Shown: piece after piece, positions 12,997 to 25,507 of the stretch
Position numbering within the stretch: position 1 is the stretch's first letter
Layout: every line of letters begins with the position of its first letter
Made by a program: the position numbers and the translations under genes
Notes under the pieces: generated by a model
The model's input: the letters and a program-made list of their open reading frames with translations, nothing else
Databases searched by the model: none
What the model was told of the DNA's origin: nothing
NCBI RefSeq assembly: GCF_051014685.1
Contig: NC_135056.1
Location: 4,898,001-4,962,000, forward strand
Origin: Ptiloglossa arizonensis
Lineage: Eukaryota > Arthropoda > Insecta > Hymenoptera > Colletidae
DNA: 64,000 bases
Reading direction: 5' to 3'

Positions 12997-15151
12997 GCAA
13001 CGAGAAGTTTAGAGTGAGTTTTCACGAAGAATCGTTAAGTAGTAGATGTTAAACCGTACACTAATGCTTCTCGGTATCCGCCCACTCCATCTTTATTTCT
13101 TTCTCTAAATATTGTAAGAGCTTCTTTAAAACATTTAGAAGACCGATACAACTTATGATTCGTTTTATAGTTAAATCTTGTCTGATAATAAAAGATTATC
13201 GTTTATTCGCTTGAAACCAGAGATTACCAATGACGCCCTCAACGAGAATTTGTCATCTAGGGAATTTTCATTTTCCAATGAAAAATTTTCAATTATACTC
13301 AGCCTATGGTGCTGAAGATGTGTTCAAATGAAATTTATTTACTGCCTTGTACTCTCTTTGGATTTATAAAGCTGTAAAATCTGAAAAATTAACAAAATTC
13401 ATTATCAGACTGCTCCAATTATGCTTCAGTCTTATTAGAGACACGCATTATAGTAATGGCAAACGTTAAATTTAAGAGATATGCACTGTCGAGTGATACG
13501 AAATTATCTCCACCCATGTTTATGTTTCTTATTAAAAATACTCAATATTTTTATGTTTGTCACTATATATGTTCATAAGAGTATTATTAATGTATCGATG
13601 AGATTTTTCCGGTGAAAATGGATTCAAACACTAACTCCCTTAAACTATTTTTAAGTACACCTAATTAAAAATTTTAAACAAAATTATCCGTATTAAAAAT
13701 AGCATAATTAATAATAGTCTAATTGGACTCATTTCCTTAGGGAAAATCCGTCAATCCATTATGATTATTATTACGAAGATATACAGAAAGATATTCAAAT
13801 TGTAATTTTCAATAGCGAATGACTCATTCCGCACAAGTGCCTAAATGCTCTCGGTTATGATCCCCCAAACACTGATAATGTGTTATATCGCGTTCATTCT
13901 TGATAAAATCTATCTACTCTCATTCTCAAGCGACAAATTCAAGATTTAACTTCAATTGGAAACAAAATACTTCGATTCATAAAACGCAAACACAATCCTT
14001 CCCAGTTATATAAAATCGAGCATACTCGATTCAATTTCGTGTAACCAATCACGATTGTAATTAAAAATACACGAATAATGTACGCGACAAGAAACGATCA
14101 ATAAAAAATAATCCAAATGAAGTCGTGTTTGGATTCATTTTCACTCGAAAAATCTCACCTGTCTACCGACAAGACTCACGAAGATTCGATGTCGAATATA
14201 AAGAGAAATTCAATCTTCACCAATGGATGAAATTTGGATCGCTCTAGGTACCGGTGAATTACTCGAGCCGATTAATCGATAAGGGTGATCGCTTCGTAGA
14301 AACGAATCGTTCGAAATTCAAATTTTCGTCGTCTCGAGGAGACAGAGAATCCCCTAACCGCGCCCCAAGACTGTGGATTCAAGTATACTTAATTCCTCGA
14401 CAAATTTGACGCGCGTAGTTTCATTCTGTTCGAAAGACATTGTACTCCGGCAACCGCGCCTTAACCAGCTTCAGAATCCGTGCACGATGCCGCAGCCGAA
14501 TGCGAAATGCAACAGGATTGTGTCTACGGAGAGAATAATGGCCGTAACCGCGGTCGAATTCGGCGCACGTGCACCCATTGAAGACAGACCGAAATATTGT
14601 GGGGTTACGACAAATGCACTTGCTCGTGAACCAACTCCTGCTACGTCCAACAACACGGAGGATTCAATACTTCTCGCACTTTTTGTTCTAGCTACCGTCC
14701 TTTCCTTTTCCCTTCCCTTTGTTCCGCGTCTTCTTTTTGTCTTTACCCCGCATATTCAGGGACCATCCTCTTGTGCTTCGACGTGCTTGGATGATCGTGG
14801 TCATTGACGCTACGCTTTACGTAAGAATTGCTGGTTTCTTTTTCTTTTTTTTGTCCATCCCGGGCAAGATATTCCATTCCTGTGCAACGGTAAATCAAAA
14901 GCAGAAGATACGATTCAACTGAAAAATGTCGAACGAATGAATTGCGAAGAACCGTCGAATTGATCGCAAATTATAAAAAAGAAGAAAGAAAACGATTTCT
15001 GATACAACTGTTCCCTGTCCAGTAATGTTATTGGAAATTTGTCGATGCTCCTCATTCGTATCGATATTTACGCCAACCTTCATATTTCTACGATACATCG
15101 ACTGTTTTATCGATGGTCTTTACTTATATCGAATTATTGAGAACATTTCAA

Positions 15152-15592
15152 TCATGCTCGGTTGAGAATTGCAATAAAAGTGTACGTCATTGGATTAATG
15201 TGGCGTCGATGCGCGTATTCAGGCGAGGTGAGGTAATTGTCGCAAAGTTTCGATTCAATTCGTTTTTTGAAGAGGATAATCGAGTTATCGTGTATCGAAG
15301 AGTAGGCTCGTCTGCGGATATGAAGTACGATTTGAGAGAAGTGATTGCAACTCGCGAGAACACGAGTTTCAAAAGATGAAACTCCTGATTCGCTAAAAGA
15401 TTTCTGTTCTCTGATGAAAGCACGAAGGATGGTCTGTCGAATTATCGATATGCGATATACTTTTGCCATATCCTTATTCTCATGCACATGTCCGTTTGTT
15501 ATACCTCGTCTCTCGTGTCGAGGTCGCTGTTTGAGAATATTCGCGCATTTGTATTCGTATGTGCAGGGTTGTGTGGCCTGGTCTTTATGCAT
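15152..15592 (-). CDS. Unrecognised 146-codon ORF (doubtful gene)
   Basis: This is an ATG-started minus-strand frame rich in Arg, His and Ser, with no hydrophobic segment and no motif I know. Both strands are open over much of 15100-15680, so low stop density is the likelier cause. Confidence 0.1.
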   Translation of the reverse strand: MHKDQATQPCTYEYKCANILKQRPRHERRGITNGHVHENKDMAKVYRISIIRQTILRAFIREQKSFSESGVSSFETRVLASCNHFSQIVLHIRRRAYSSIHDNSIILFKKRIESKLCDNYLTSPEYAHRRHINPMTYTFIAILNRA

Positions 15593-16199
15593 TCGTGTTC
15601 AGCTACATACAACAATTTCTGTATTAATTTTCGGTAAGAATTGTACTTATTTGTTAAATAAAACGGAGAAATATTGACAAGTTTACTTTCTAAAAATTTC
15701 TAAAAAACCGATACACACTTGTTTCTTGAATGTACTTATTAAAATGTACGTCAATTCTTCGATACCACTTCACTCCTTCTTTCTATCGTTCTTTCTTTTA
15801 ATTTTATTTTACTCCGTGTACCTTCGCATCAATATATAGATTTCTCTTGACTCTCTGCTCCGATCGCATCGGGATTCTAGAGTTCCCGGTGCCATGAATA
15901 TCGGTATTCGAACTTTCCTACAAAATTCAGCTGCCGGAACTTCCATTTTATCAATCGTGCTGTGAATTCCTTCGTTTTAATACCTCCGCATTTGTCTTTA
16001 CAGATTTCATCGCACTCTGCGACAATGTTTTATTTGACTAAAATTTATGGAATCGTACCAGTGACCTTTAGATTAATTACAAATTATAAAGCACATTATA
16101 TATAGATCTCTTAAAATGAAACCTGTAGGGCAATGTACTTCAGAGAATTTCATGGCAGCTTTCGTTAACGCTAGTTTTATAAAAATATTTCATATTAAA

Positions 16200-16223
16200 A
16201 TTGTATACTTTATAGTATACAAT
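16200..16223. repeat. Small perfect hairpin
   Basis: Nine-base arms ATTGTATAC and GTATACAAT flank a TTTATA loop. No U-run or gene context gives it a role. Confidence 0.6.
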
Positions 16224-19200
16224 CAAAAAACTTCAAAAAATGTTATTAAGTACTGTGTCATTATATTATTATAATAATAATAATAGATCAAGACCAGCCT
16301 TGAAGATTGACAAGATACAAAATATACATCTTACTTGTCTTATTAATATGAATGTATAGAAGATCACTTCTTGCAGTGAGAAGGCTTTAAAGTTAGTTAC
16401 ATTCGAGCAAAGATTAAGATTCAGTGATGGAACAACAATTTTACAGTTTCTAAATGTAAGTTGCGGATAACTCGAGAAGCAAAAAAATATTTACCACTGT
16501 ATTGTCATAAGTTAATTTGTTTTTCCATATTGTTAATAGTTACTTATCTATTGAAACACATTATACCATGCCTCTACATTTCTAGAGTTTGAAAATGTGA
16601 TAAAACAATGTACCAAATGCGTACATATAAGAGCACATTAAAAATTTCTCTTCTTAAATAATATTTTCAATGTTTTGAAATAGTTCATGATAATTAAATC
16701 CTTGATACTTCGAAGAATTTGAAAATTCTCGATTATTCAATTTTTTTAGCAGAACATGCACTGTTTTCTAAGTGCTAATAAATTTTCCAAACATTGCACA
16801 TAATTGCATATGGAATTAATTCGTGAATTCTGTTACCAACTAGCGAAATCGGAGGATTTAGATTCAAATAGTTCTCATTGTTTATCAGCGACAGGTATCG
16901 AAATCGAAGCACGTGTTCCGTGTAGAGCAATACAAAGGTGATTAATCAGAACAATGCAATATGTCGGTACTGTATAAACTACAGTTCAGATTTGGATCAA
17001 TAGCACGTAATACATTTGCCTAATCTGATTAAGGATGACATTGATTTCGTTCGCACGACGACAATACACTTTAGCAAACTCGAATCGATATAATTGTCCA
17101 TGCCAAACGTAAGTAACTATAAACAATCAAAATGGTGCTAGAAGTGCCTAATTAGTTTCTGGGTCATGTCAGGAGACAAGTTTGTTCAAAGTTTGTGCAA
17201 GTTTGTGACACTGTAGTGTGAAACGAGCCTGAGCTGAATCTCTCGTAAAACTAGCGTATTCAACGACATTTCCTCGAAACGTGAAAAATTCTAAAGACAT
17301 TGCAAATTGCAAAAAAGTCATTCGAGAAAACAACAATCTATAACTATTTAAGAAACTCGATCGAAGCAACGCACAACAATCAAGAGGGAAATAAAATTCT
17401 AAGAATATTAGAAATAGGTACAAAATTAATAGGCAACAATTAATATTAGATCATTTCGTAAGTCTTTGTTGATTCAATTATGCAATCTTATAAGCGACTG
17501 ATGTGATTTGATACAAAACGATTGCAATTTTTCACGTAAACATTTATTTACTCTGTTATTCAAATTTCTTAAAAAACACACTATGCAGGCTGTTGTGTGT
17601 ATTAGTAAAATTGACAGTAGCATTTATTTCGAATTTGTAAACAGAAAATATTAATAACACAGATATATCGAAATTGATACTGGATACATTTCTGATAAGA
17701 ATCTGATCGATTTGTTCTCTTACTATTCTTAAAACGAAGGCTTTGTTTTCCCCTGCCTAATTTCGATAGCAGAACTCTGCCTCGTGGGAAAATTGATCGA
17801 ACAAATCGTTCGAAGTGTTACATTAGCGTGGCGGTTTCCTAACTTCTGCAGCGTTCCGCTCACCCTGCTGTACGACGTGTCCAAGTACATCATGTGGGCG
17901 CGAAGCTAGAACAATGCGAGCTATACTGTATCGGGAAAGCTGGTCCCCGTTTTCACAGACCTGTTAGGTTTCGTGTCAGTTGTCGAAGACGCGAATTTAT
18001 GATACGACAATTGCTATTGAAAACAGGATAAGCTCCAAGAGTCTCAAGTTCCAAATAGTATTCGAAGATCCCTAGCTATAATTGATTAAAATACAAGTAT
18101 CGCGGAAAATGTACGCAAAAATTCTTAAACTCAAGAATAATCAATTTTACCAATCGTGAACAATTATAAGGAATAATATGAATCGATCAGGTAAAGAGGC
18201 AGCAAGTATCATGTCAATCTATGAACTGTAGATTGCACTTCAAATTTTAAAGAACTTTTAAGTAAGTGCTCGAAACGATAATAAAAAAATAGAGGAAAAT
18301 AAAAAGATATTATAAATACACATGGTAATGGATGATTTTTATTAATAATCACCTACAGGAAACCTTTGTCGAGTGGATTAAGTTAAGACTACCCTAATTG
18401 CAATGAGACACACAAACCTTATAATAAAGCTACTCGAAAATGCAACTAAATTAAGTGCATTGAAATTCTAACAATCGAATTACAACAATTCGCTTATAAC
18501 AAAAAATACTTAACAGCCTCAAAAAAGCATTTGGTACAAGAGATAACAGTATCAAGATCGTACAAATATTCGAATTATTTTCAATGTTATTTGCACATAG
18601 GTGAAATATAAATCATCTTGAAAATCTAAAAGAATTGAAATTCTTTGGGAAGTAATCAAGTTTGTACGAACTTTTGAACAAAAACAGAAAAAATGTACCT
18701 ATCGGTAATCGAGAATGATTCCAATAATAAACTTATTGGAAAAATAATTTGCTAGAATAAATTTGACACGTACCGTTATTATATTCTGTTGCGTTACAAG
18801 TTCGTCGGAAGTTTCAGTGTTCTAAGACCTCTGAAGTTTTCGAAACTTTCAAATATTTAAATTCCTTAAGATCGTTAAAGCCGTAAGAATTTTAATATTA
18901 CGAAATATTTCTAAATTTGAGTTTACGTATGCAACAATCTCAATCTTCAATTTGTTCAAGTTGTACGAAAATTTCTACAAAAAGGAGCGAAATTAATAAA
19001 CCGTGTTCTTGTTTTACAAGACCAGTGCTCTTCGAATGTGTCCACGATGACAGGCTAGTCTTATTTTCCGTCAAGGTAAAACTGTACCTATAAATAAAGA
19101 CAATAACGATCGATTGATTCTAGGTCACTCTAAACGATCCTCTTCTCGAGACTAGTTTCATTCAAAGTTCCCCCGAAACCTAGGATGAACGTATAAGAAG

Positions 19201-20481
19201 CAGAAAGCTGTACCGCAATTACCACAGCGGAAAGAAGACGACTATAATTGAAGAACTGTACCGAACAGAAAAATCGAACAGGTCTTTTCCAAGGAACTAC
19301 TTCATTTAGATGCAGTGCATGCTCGAACAGTGACGAACGAAGAAGCAGAAATTGAGTAAACGATGCATCTTACGATCCAATTCCGACGACGTAATGAGAA
19401 CGTAAATATAAATAGGTGTAGAAAGGAGAATGGATGTTTCTCGTTAAAACTATTGCTCTCTAAATGATTTCCAAAGAATTAGCAAAAGTACAAGAACGTA
19501 CGATCGTCGACGTAGAAAAATTCGAGACGTTTATTGCTCAATATTTATTTGTACTTGCGACGTAAATGATATTCAAGCATTGTACTTAATTTCTCAAAGA
19601 TAGAATAAATAAAACATTTAATATCTCAATCTTCGAGAACTTGTATTCCATGTTAATTCAAAAATTAATATTACATTATACAATGAAACACACTCTAACA
19701 TTATCGACGTTGCATCAGTTCCGTGTATTCTAATATTTTTATATTTATAATCTTCTTGCTTGCCATAAATTAATATTCCGTATTTTCCATATAGATCACA
19801 GCGAAGTAGCCCAAACGTCAAAATCGAAATGTATAAACAATATACAAGAATACACCGTCGTTAATTATCGTTTTCCGATTTCGTTTGCCAATTTCGAATA
19901 TTCGTTGAGTTTTCTTGCACAGATGCTCCGCAAACAAGTTCAATGTTACTATGAACGATTATTATTAATATCATTCCAGAATACGAAATATTTGCAGTTA
20001 ATGAATTCAGATTGACGATTATTTTCCACCGAAACGGCGAATAATTTTTCAATCGTTCAAAACGACAATTTGCACCGTCGATGCGGTCAAAGAGAGCAAC
20101 CAGGTATCGGTAGCCAATCAAAAATTCCGAGCTACGAATACGTATTTTGCATCCCAGCTGCTTCCAACTCGACATCCGTGTCGCCTATTGAAACGTAAAT
20201 AATTCTCCGTTATAATGGGGCGATTTTGCCATCGCCGGAATTCACGAATATTCGTCGGTATTTTTTTCCCCCTTGCGCCGCGCTCAGTAGAATATTCCAC
20301 GAACCCCACTAACCAAACAGTAGATGAGCCTTTTAATAGTTGGCCACAAAGGCCGACTGAAAGAGGATCGCGGCGCGGCTTCATTCAGATGAACGTTGTC
20401 GGCGTCGATTTAGATTAATGAGAATGACTTTGCTAGGGGTTGAAAAAAGTCGTCGGAAGGGTAAAGCGAGGGAACAAGAAA

Positions 20482-20500
20482 TAAAAGAAGGAAGAGGGGG

Positions 20501-20535
<35 letters not shown>

Positions 20536-20553
20536 AGAGGGAAAGAGAGAGGC
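20482..20553 (+). repeat. Pure purine (GA)n tract
   Basis: About 72 bases are only A or G, mostly GA dinucleotides with GGGGGG and AAAG interruptions. The opposite strand gives a false Ser/Leu-repeat reading frame. The tract lies next to a CpG-richer patch (20100-20850) in which I recognised no gene. Confidence 0.9.
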
Positions 20554-21026
20554 GAAGGGTGAATAGAAAAGGCACAGGAATGTAGTTTACAGAGTGGTTA
20601 CGTGGCGCTGTGTACCTTAACTAAATATGTGTGATAACGGGTGTCAGCGTGAATGGGTGGCTGGTGGTTTTTTCACAGCTTCGATGTCAACGCTCCTTCG
20701 CGCCATTGGTGGAAGCAGCCTGCCTGCGGGAACCACCGGTATGAATGGCACTCCCTGCGAATGTAAACGCGATCACACCCGCCCGAATATTCGTACGTGC
20801 GACGTTCATGTACAGAGTGACCAGTAGTAATTCGTGGCACGATCGACAAGTCGGTGGTTCCTCGTCTAACACGATACCGAAATTGCGAAATCAGGAATGA
20901 CGATAGGAAATCATCCGGTTTACTGTTCCTAGGAAGAGTACCATTTTTTACGAAGATGTACGTACAGTGAACCTCAAGTTGTGCGGTTGTATCCTTACGT
21001 CCGAGTGCACATTTTGTATACGTGTA

Positions 21027-21233
21027 CTAGGTTGTTCGATAAGTTTTCTCTTGAGTAAAAATTTTGTCTTCTATTGTAAAAAAATATTACGACACTTCAA
21101 CTTTGAACGACTGTAAATATACGAAATAACTTCACACATGTTTATAAAAGAGTAGTACCATCTTTAGAAAAATAAAACGATGAATTTAACAGCTCCGTTT
21201 CTTATCGAACGATAAATTTGACGGAGTAACCTG
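21027..21233 (+). mobile_element. Mariner-type MITE, copy 1
   Basis: A TA dinucleotide precedes CTAGGTTGTTCGATAAG, which resembles mariner terminal repeats. The far end carries a diverged inverted version near 21217-21233. The interior aligns closely with the copy at 29295-29506, sharing ACACTTCAACTTTGAAC, ACCATCTTTAGAAAAATAAA and CTTATCGAACGATAAA. At about 207 bp it has no transposase, so it would have depended on an element elsewhere. Confidence 0.8.
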
Positions 21234-21354
21234 TTATGTAGCGAAATATTAAATAAAGTTTCCTTTCTCTTGGATTTGTCCTTTCAAAAAGATGTATACA
21301 CGGCTTTAACTTTGATCGATTATTCGAAACTCAAATCGTACACCGAATACATTA

Positions 21355-21472
21355 CGGAGAGATGGAAAGATCAGTTTCGGAAGGAATTGCAAGTCGTATT
21401 GGGTCAGAAGTTTTAATTGGGCTAAGCAAACATTAATCAACACTGTTCACATTTCCCTTACTCGTGGTACTA
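21355..21472 (+). repeat. Dispersed repeat R1, single copy
   Basis: It shares GAAAGATCAGTT, GGAATTG, GTATTGGGTCAG and CACATTTCCCTTACTCGTGG with the copies at 4747-5121, in the same orientation. It lies about 120 bp beyond MITE copy 1. Confidence 0.65.
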
Positions 21473-22019
21473 CGTTTATCTTGACCCCGGGAGCAATGTT
21501 TCTTTTTTCCTGGGGAACATTGTATTTCTATAATTCGACTTGCGTGGTGTTCGACTTACGTGGAAAGCTTCAGAATCAATTAACAGAGTTAGTATACAGG
21601 CTCTGTATATTTGTATACAGGGTAAGCATTGTAGTTTGTACAACTTTTAAAACACTGCTTTACATTTTATACATTTATGGCGTATGCGAATATAAACTAG
21701 ACACGTCAAGTATAAATTTAGTACAATCGAGCGAAATAAAATAATATTATTCTATTTGGGTTTATGAAATTTATTCTACATACGTTTTGTATATATTTTC
21801 CATAGTAATATACACCATAGTATATGGTGCATAAAATATGCGACCTAGTGACCGTAGATGAAATTTAAGTGAAACTTCATCCGTTTTAATCGAGCAAGAA
21901 ATTAAACTAACGAACAATTCGGAATCGTTCTTTCTGATTAAAAAAATTTACATCGTCTTGGTCTTTTTTTAAAATATGACTGTATATGATTTTCAAGGGA
22001 TATCAGAGCAAACTAGAAA

Positions 22020-22306
22020 CACTGTCTGTGCAAATAAGTTCTCGATTTGCACAACTCTTGTGACGCTAAAGTTGGCAATATTTTACTGAACCGTCATAAT
22101 TGGTTTCCCCATGAAATCTTGAACATTCTCCGTGGGTGTTCAGTACGCAATAGGCTATAAACGTCCCCATAAAAAGAGATCAATCGGAGGCACATCCGGA
22201 AATTAAGCTGACCAACGGATCGATCGATTTACACTTATTGCATCGCCAATAGAATGTTACATCAAAGATTCAGGAACTTCTAAGGAAAATTTACGGTAGT
22301 GGATAT
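22020..22306 (-). pseudogene. DDE transposase fossil, family T (Tc1/mariner superfamily)
   Basis: On the minus strand one frame reads HYRKFSLEVPESL, later SIRWSA, a stop, FPDVPPIDLFLWGRL, then remnants of the C-terminal helices such as VQDF and VVQIENLF. The pattern matches the common insect transposase signature RW(x)ARSPDLTPLDFFLWG, whose LD carries the third catalytic acid. At least five in-frame stops interrupt it, so it cannot make a working enzyme. It is the same family as 45073-45516, in the opposite orientation. The family name comes from memory of the motif and was not searched. Confidence 0.75.
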
Positions 22307-23160
22307 TATGAGAGGAAAGTTGTATGCTTACGTTCTTAGTCAGAGTTTGCTCGAATAACAGTCACTAGAGTCACTTGAGCAGAGCACAGTTTACGTAACT
22401 ACACTGTAGGCACTAAGTAATACAATTAGTACTAGAAGAAATATAAATGAAACTCTTTTCAATGGTCACTAAATTTCTCTTAACATCGCTTAAAATACTG
22501 TACAAAGAATCTAATATTCTACTAGAAAGATAACATATATGTACAATAAGAAGATTGTTCAAAGCTAGTGTCTTTCAATTTGGTTACACGACGTTTAAAA
22601 TACTCGAACGAAGAAAGTAGTTTAGGGTTACTGGCCATAAAGTCGGACTTCAACTATAAGAAAAAGCCTAGAAAATATTCCGGTGCGCAAAGACCGTGTA
22701 TATTCCGTAGGATCGACACCTGTCTCGTCATCAGAGTGTTCAGATTCAATAGAGAAAAGCGACGCCATGATTGTCAGCTCGCCCACATAGATTTTCACGC
22801 GTGGATATTACACACGCGCCTGCACGCACGTACACGCTCGGGCAAGCGTACAATGCAACCGATCACGTGCACGTGATTACCACGAACAAACGCGTTCCGA
22901 ACTTGCGTGTTCCTGTTCCCCATTACGAAGACTAATAACACGCAGCTCTTTAAAAACTACGATACGTTATCGCGCCATTCACCGCCCGTTTAATTATAAA
23001 CCTAGATCACTTCCTGTAGAACTTCTTTTAGAATGATCCTTAAACCTTTATTTATTTGCCGTGTGTGCACACAAGGAACGTTTGGTGTTATAAAACGTTA
23101 CTTTGCTTTCATAACTTCCAGGTGAACGGGCCAATAAGTAGTTGTAAAAATAAAATATTG

Positions 23161-23620
23161 ACCAACTATCTTTCGATATTTAAAAGACTCAAGGTAGTTG
23201 GAGAATAATCTTCTCGAATTATTTCATTATTATTATTATCAGTACCATTCGGAATTCTTTCTTTTCATTTTATTGACCAACTATCTTTCGATATTTAAAA
23301 GACTCAAGGTAGTTGGAGAATAATCTTCTCGAATTATTTCATTATTGTTATTGTCAGTACCATTCGGAATTCTTTCTTTTCATTTTATTGACCAACTATC
23401 TTTCGATATTTAAAAGACTCAAGGTAGTTGGAGAATAATCTTCTCGAATTATTTCATTATTATTATTATCAGTACCATTCGGAATTCTTTCTTTTCATTT
23501 TATTGACCAACTATCTTTCGATATTTAAAAGACTCAAGGTAGTTGGAGAATAATCTTCTCGAATTATTTCATTATTGTTATTGTCAGTACCATTCGGAAT
23601 TCTTTCTTTTCATTTTTAGC
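23161..23620 (+). repeat. Tandem array, four 115-bp units arranged as a duplicated dimer
   Basis: Units start at 23161, 23276, 23391 and 23506. Units 1 and 3 share ATTATTATTATTATCAG, while units 2 and 4 share ATTATTGTTATTGTCAG, so a 230-bp dimer was copied as a block. Each unit holds a hairpin whose arms are CCAACTATC and GGTAGTTGG around a 22-base loop. No reading frame runs through it. Confidence 0.97.
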
Positions 23621-23870
23621 GATCGGTTTAAAAAAAAAAAACGCAACGTTCAATACTCATCTCCATTCGTTCGATGTATTTTTTGTTTAGCGACTTGATT
23701 GTTCGTAACAGGGATAGAAAATTAAATCACACGAAAATATGTCATATGATAGCAGAAAAAGTAACTACAATCTCTGAGTCAACTCAGCCGCGCGGTCGTT
23801 AAGAGATTTAACGTTTTTATTATGCATACGTGAAGTAAATCCATGTATGTGTATATATATATATTAAATT

Positions 23871-23924
23871 TCTAGGTATACTTTATAAAAATAAAGTACT
23901 TTATTTTTATAAACTATATCTAGA
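23871..23924. repeat. 54-bp palindrome with a perfect 32-bp core
   Basis: The core 23882-23913 is its own reverse complement with no spacer, with arm TTTATAAAAATAAAGT. Flanking TCTAG and CTAGA sequences extend the symmetry to 54 bp with two mismatched pairs. It lies 250 bp after the 115-bp array. Confidence 0.9.
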
Positions 23925-25389
23925 CTACGTCAAAACACAAGTGACGATGGTGCAGCTAGAAATACTGTTATAGAACCTAACCTCCAGTCTCCATAAGTCT
24001 ACGTCTTACTACAGCGTTCGGGACTTTGGGAGTTCTTAGAAAACTAACTCGTGTAATGTAAATTAATACAATGCTCGGAATAGTTTGAGGTTCTCTTACT
24101 CGAACGAGTTCAAGTCTTCATTTCAGTTCAATTCCTTTAAAGAAGGAATTCGACAGAAAAGGTTTCGTGTTTTGTATTTTTTACTTATTTTGTGATGTAC
24201 AGACAGGCCTTTACAAATTTAAAGATGATAAATCAGTAGATTAAGTTTTAGTCCACTATCGGTTTATACGTTTAGTTAGATTTAAGAAAAAAAGTGATTA
24301 TAGAAAGACTTACGTAAAGACATCGTAAATATGACCCATTTAACCTAGACATCAACAAATAATGTCTATATCGTAACTTTTAGAGAACGAGAGAGCAACA
24401 GAGATGACAAATTCTTATAATTTATTATCATTTTAAATAAAGAGATTTAAATAGAGATCTAGAGTTAGATTCTATACATTCAAAACATTTTGACGACCAA
24501 TTAAAGTTGCTGGAGAAATCCTTTTACCAACCGTTCCAAATCACCACAATATTGACGAAGCATTTCTGCGTACAATTCCAGTACGAATAATTGGGACAAA
24601 TATCTTGATTAAAAGTGGCAATTGTCGTAAACACATATGCGAATAGGTTCATCTAGTTGCTTACGCGTGTAAGTTGACAACCTTGATTGGTGAAGTTACA
24701 CTCATGAGCTGAAGATTCACGATTCATGCGGTTTCACTAGCTTAAGTGTAACATACTGCGCTGTTATCTTGCCTATCGCGATAGTACAATCGGAATAAAC
24801 CACGGACCATACTTGAATTGACTATTGTGAAACCTAATTCTGAATCCGAGAGAAATTTCGTATCTGGGTTTCAATTGCCTTTACCACAAAATTCAGTTGA
24901 AAGTTTTGCATTTGTATCAGTTCAGCTGTGTAATATTATCAGTCAACTCATTGTATAACTTGCACCATTGATAGTACAACAAATGTATTTAGTAACTCCT
25001 ACTGTACACTAATTGATTTTGCCAAGTTATTGAATATATGTGGTGCTGGAAATTTGTATGGAGCAAATGGAAATTAGAAATCATTGTGTAACTTAGCTAC
25101 TGATTACATAAAATATATTTCTAGTAATTTTTATGCTAATTATTCTTGGTAGGGCAGTAAGTTTAGATGATTTTAATACAACATCTGTAGTAATCTTTCA
25201 TAGGCAGATAGCTTAAATAGGAATATTTTTAAAACTAATAATAACTGTTCAAGACCTCTGAGGATCTCGATAAATGAAGCTAGACAGAGTAGTAGGCAAA
25301 ATTCATTTCTATCAATAATATATATCTACGATCTGTTTGATTTGTTACACAGATTGAGACACGATGTTCAGTTTCAGATATTATAGGCA

Positions 25390-25507
25390 AAAAGAACGAT
25401 AAATCTCGAGTATATTATAATACCATCGGTAAGTAAGTTCGTTCAATAGTTTGATTAAAACGTCTGATCCAATATAACTCGTGATTTCTTTCATGACCGA
25501 TCACTGT
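25390..25507 (-). repeat. Dispersed repeat R1, single diverged copy
   Basis: The reverse complement shows GAAAGAAATCACGAGTT, ATTGGATCAGACGTTTTAAT and then a diverged end. The match to the 44528 copy in the TCAGACGTTT region supports the assignment. The outer third is unclear. Confidence 0.5.

Noticed and set aside
14150..14220. Minus-strand donor ACAG/GTGAGA considered as the end of exon 1
   Set aside because: A TAG lies two codons before the junction in the required phase.
14373..14807. 144-codon plus-strand ORF with a hydrophobic stretch near its end
   Set aside because: It opens at GTG, not ATG. Both strands are open here because the patch is less AT-rich. No motif or splice support was found.
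22568..22876. 102-codon plus-strand ORF, Arg/His-rich
   Set aside because: It starts without an ATG, has no recognisable domain, and the Arg/His richness follows from CpG- and CA-rich sequence.
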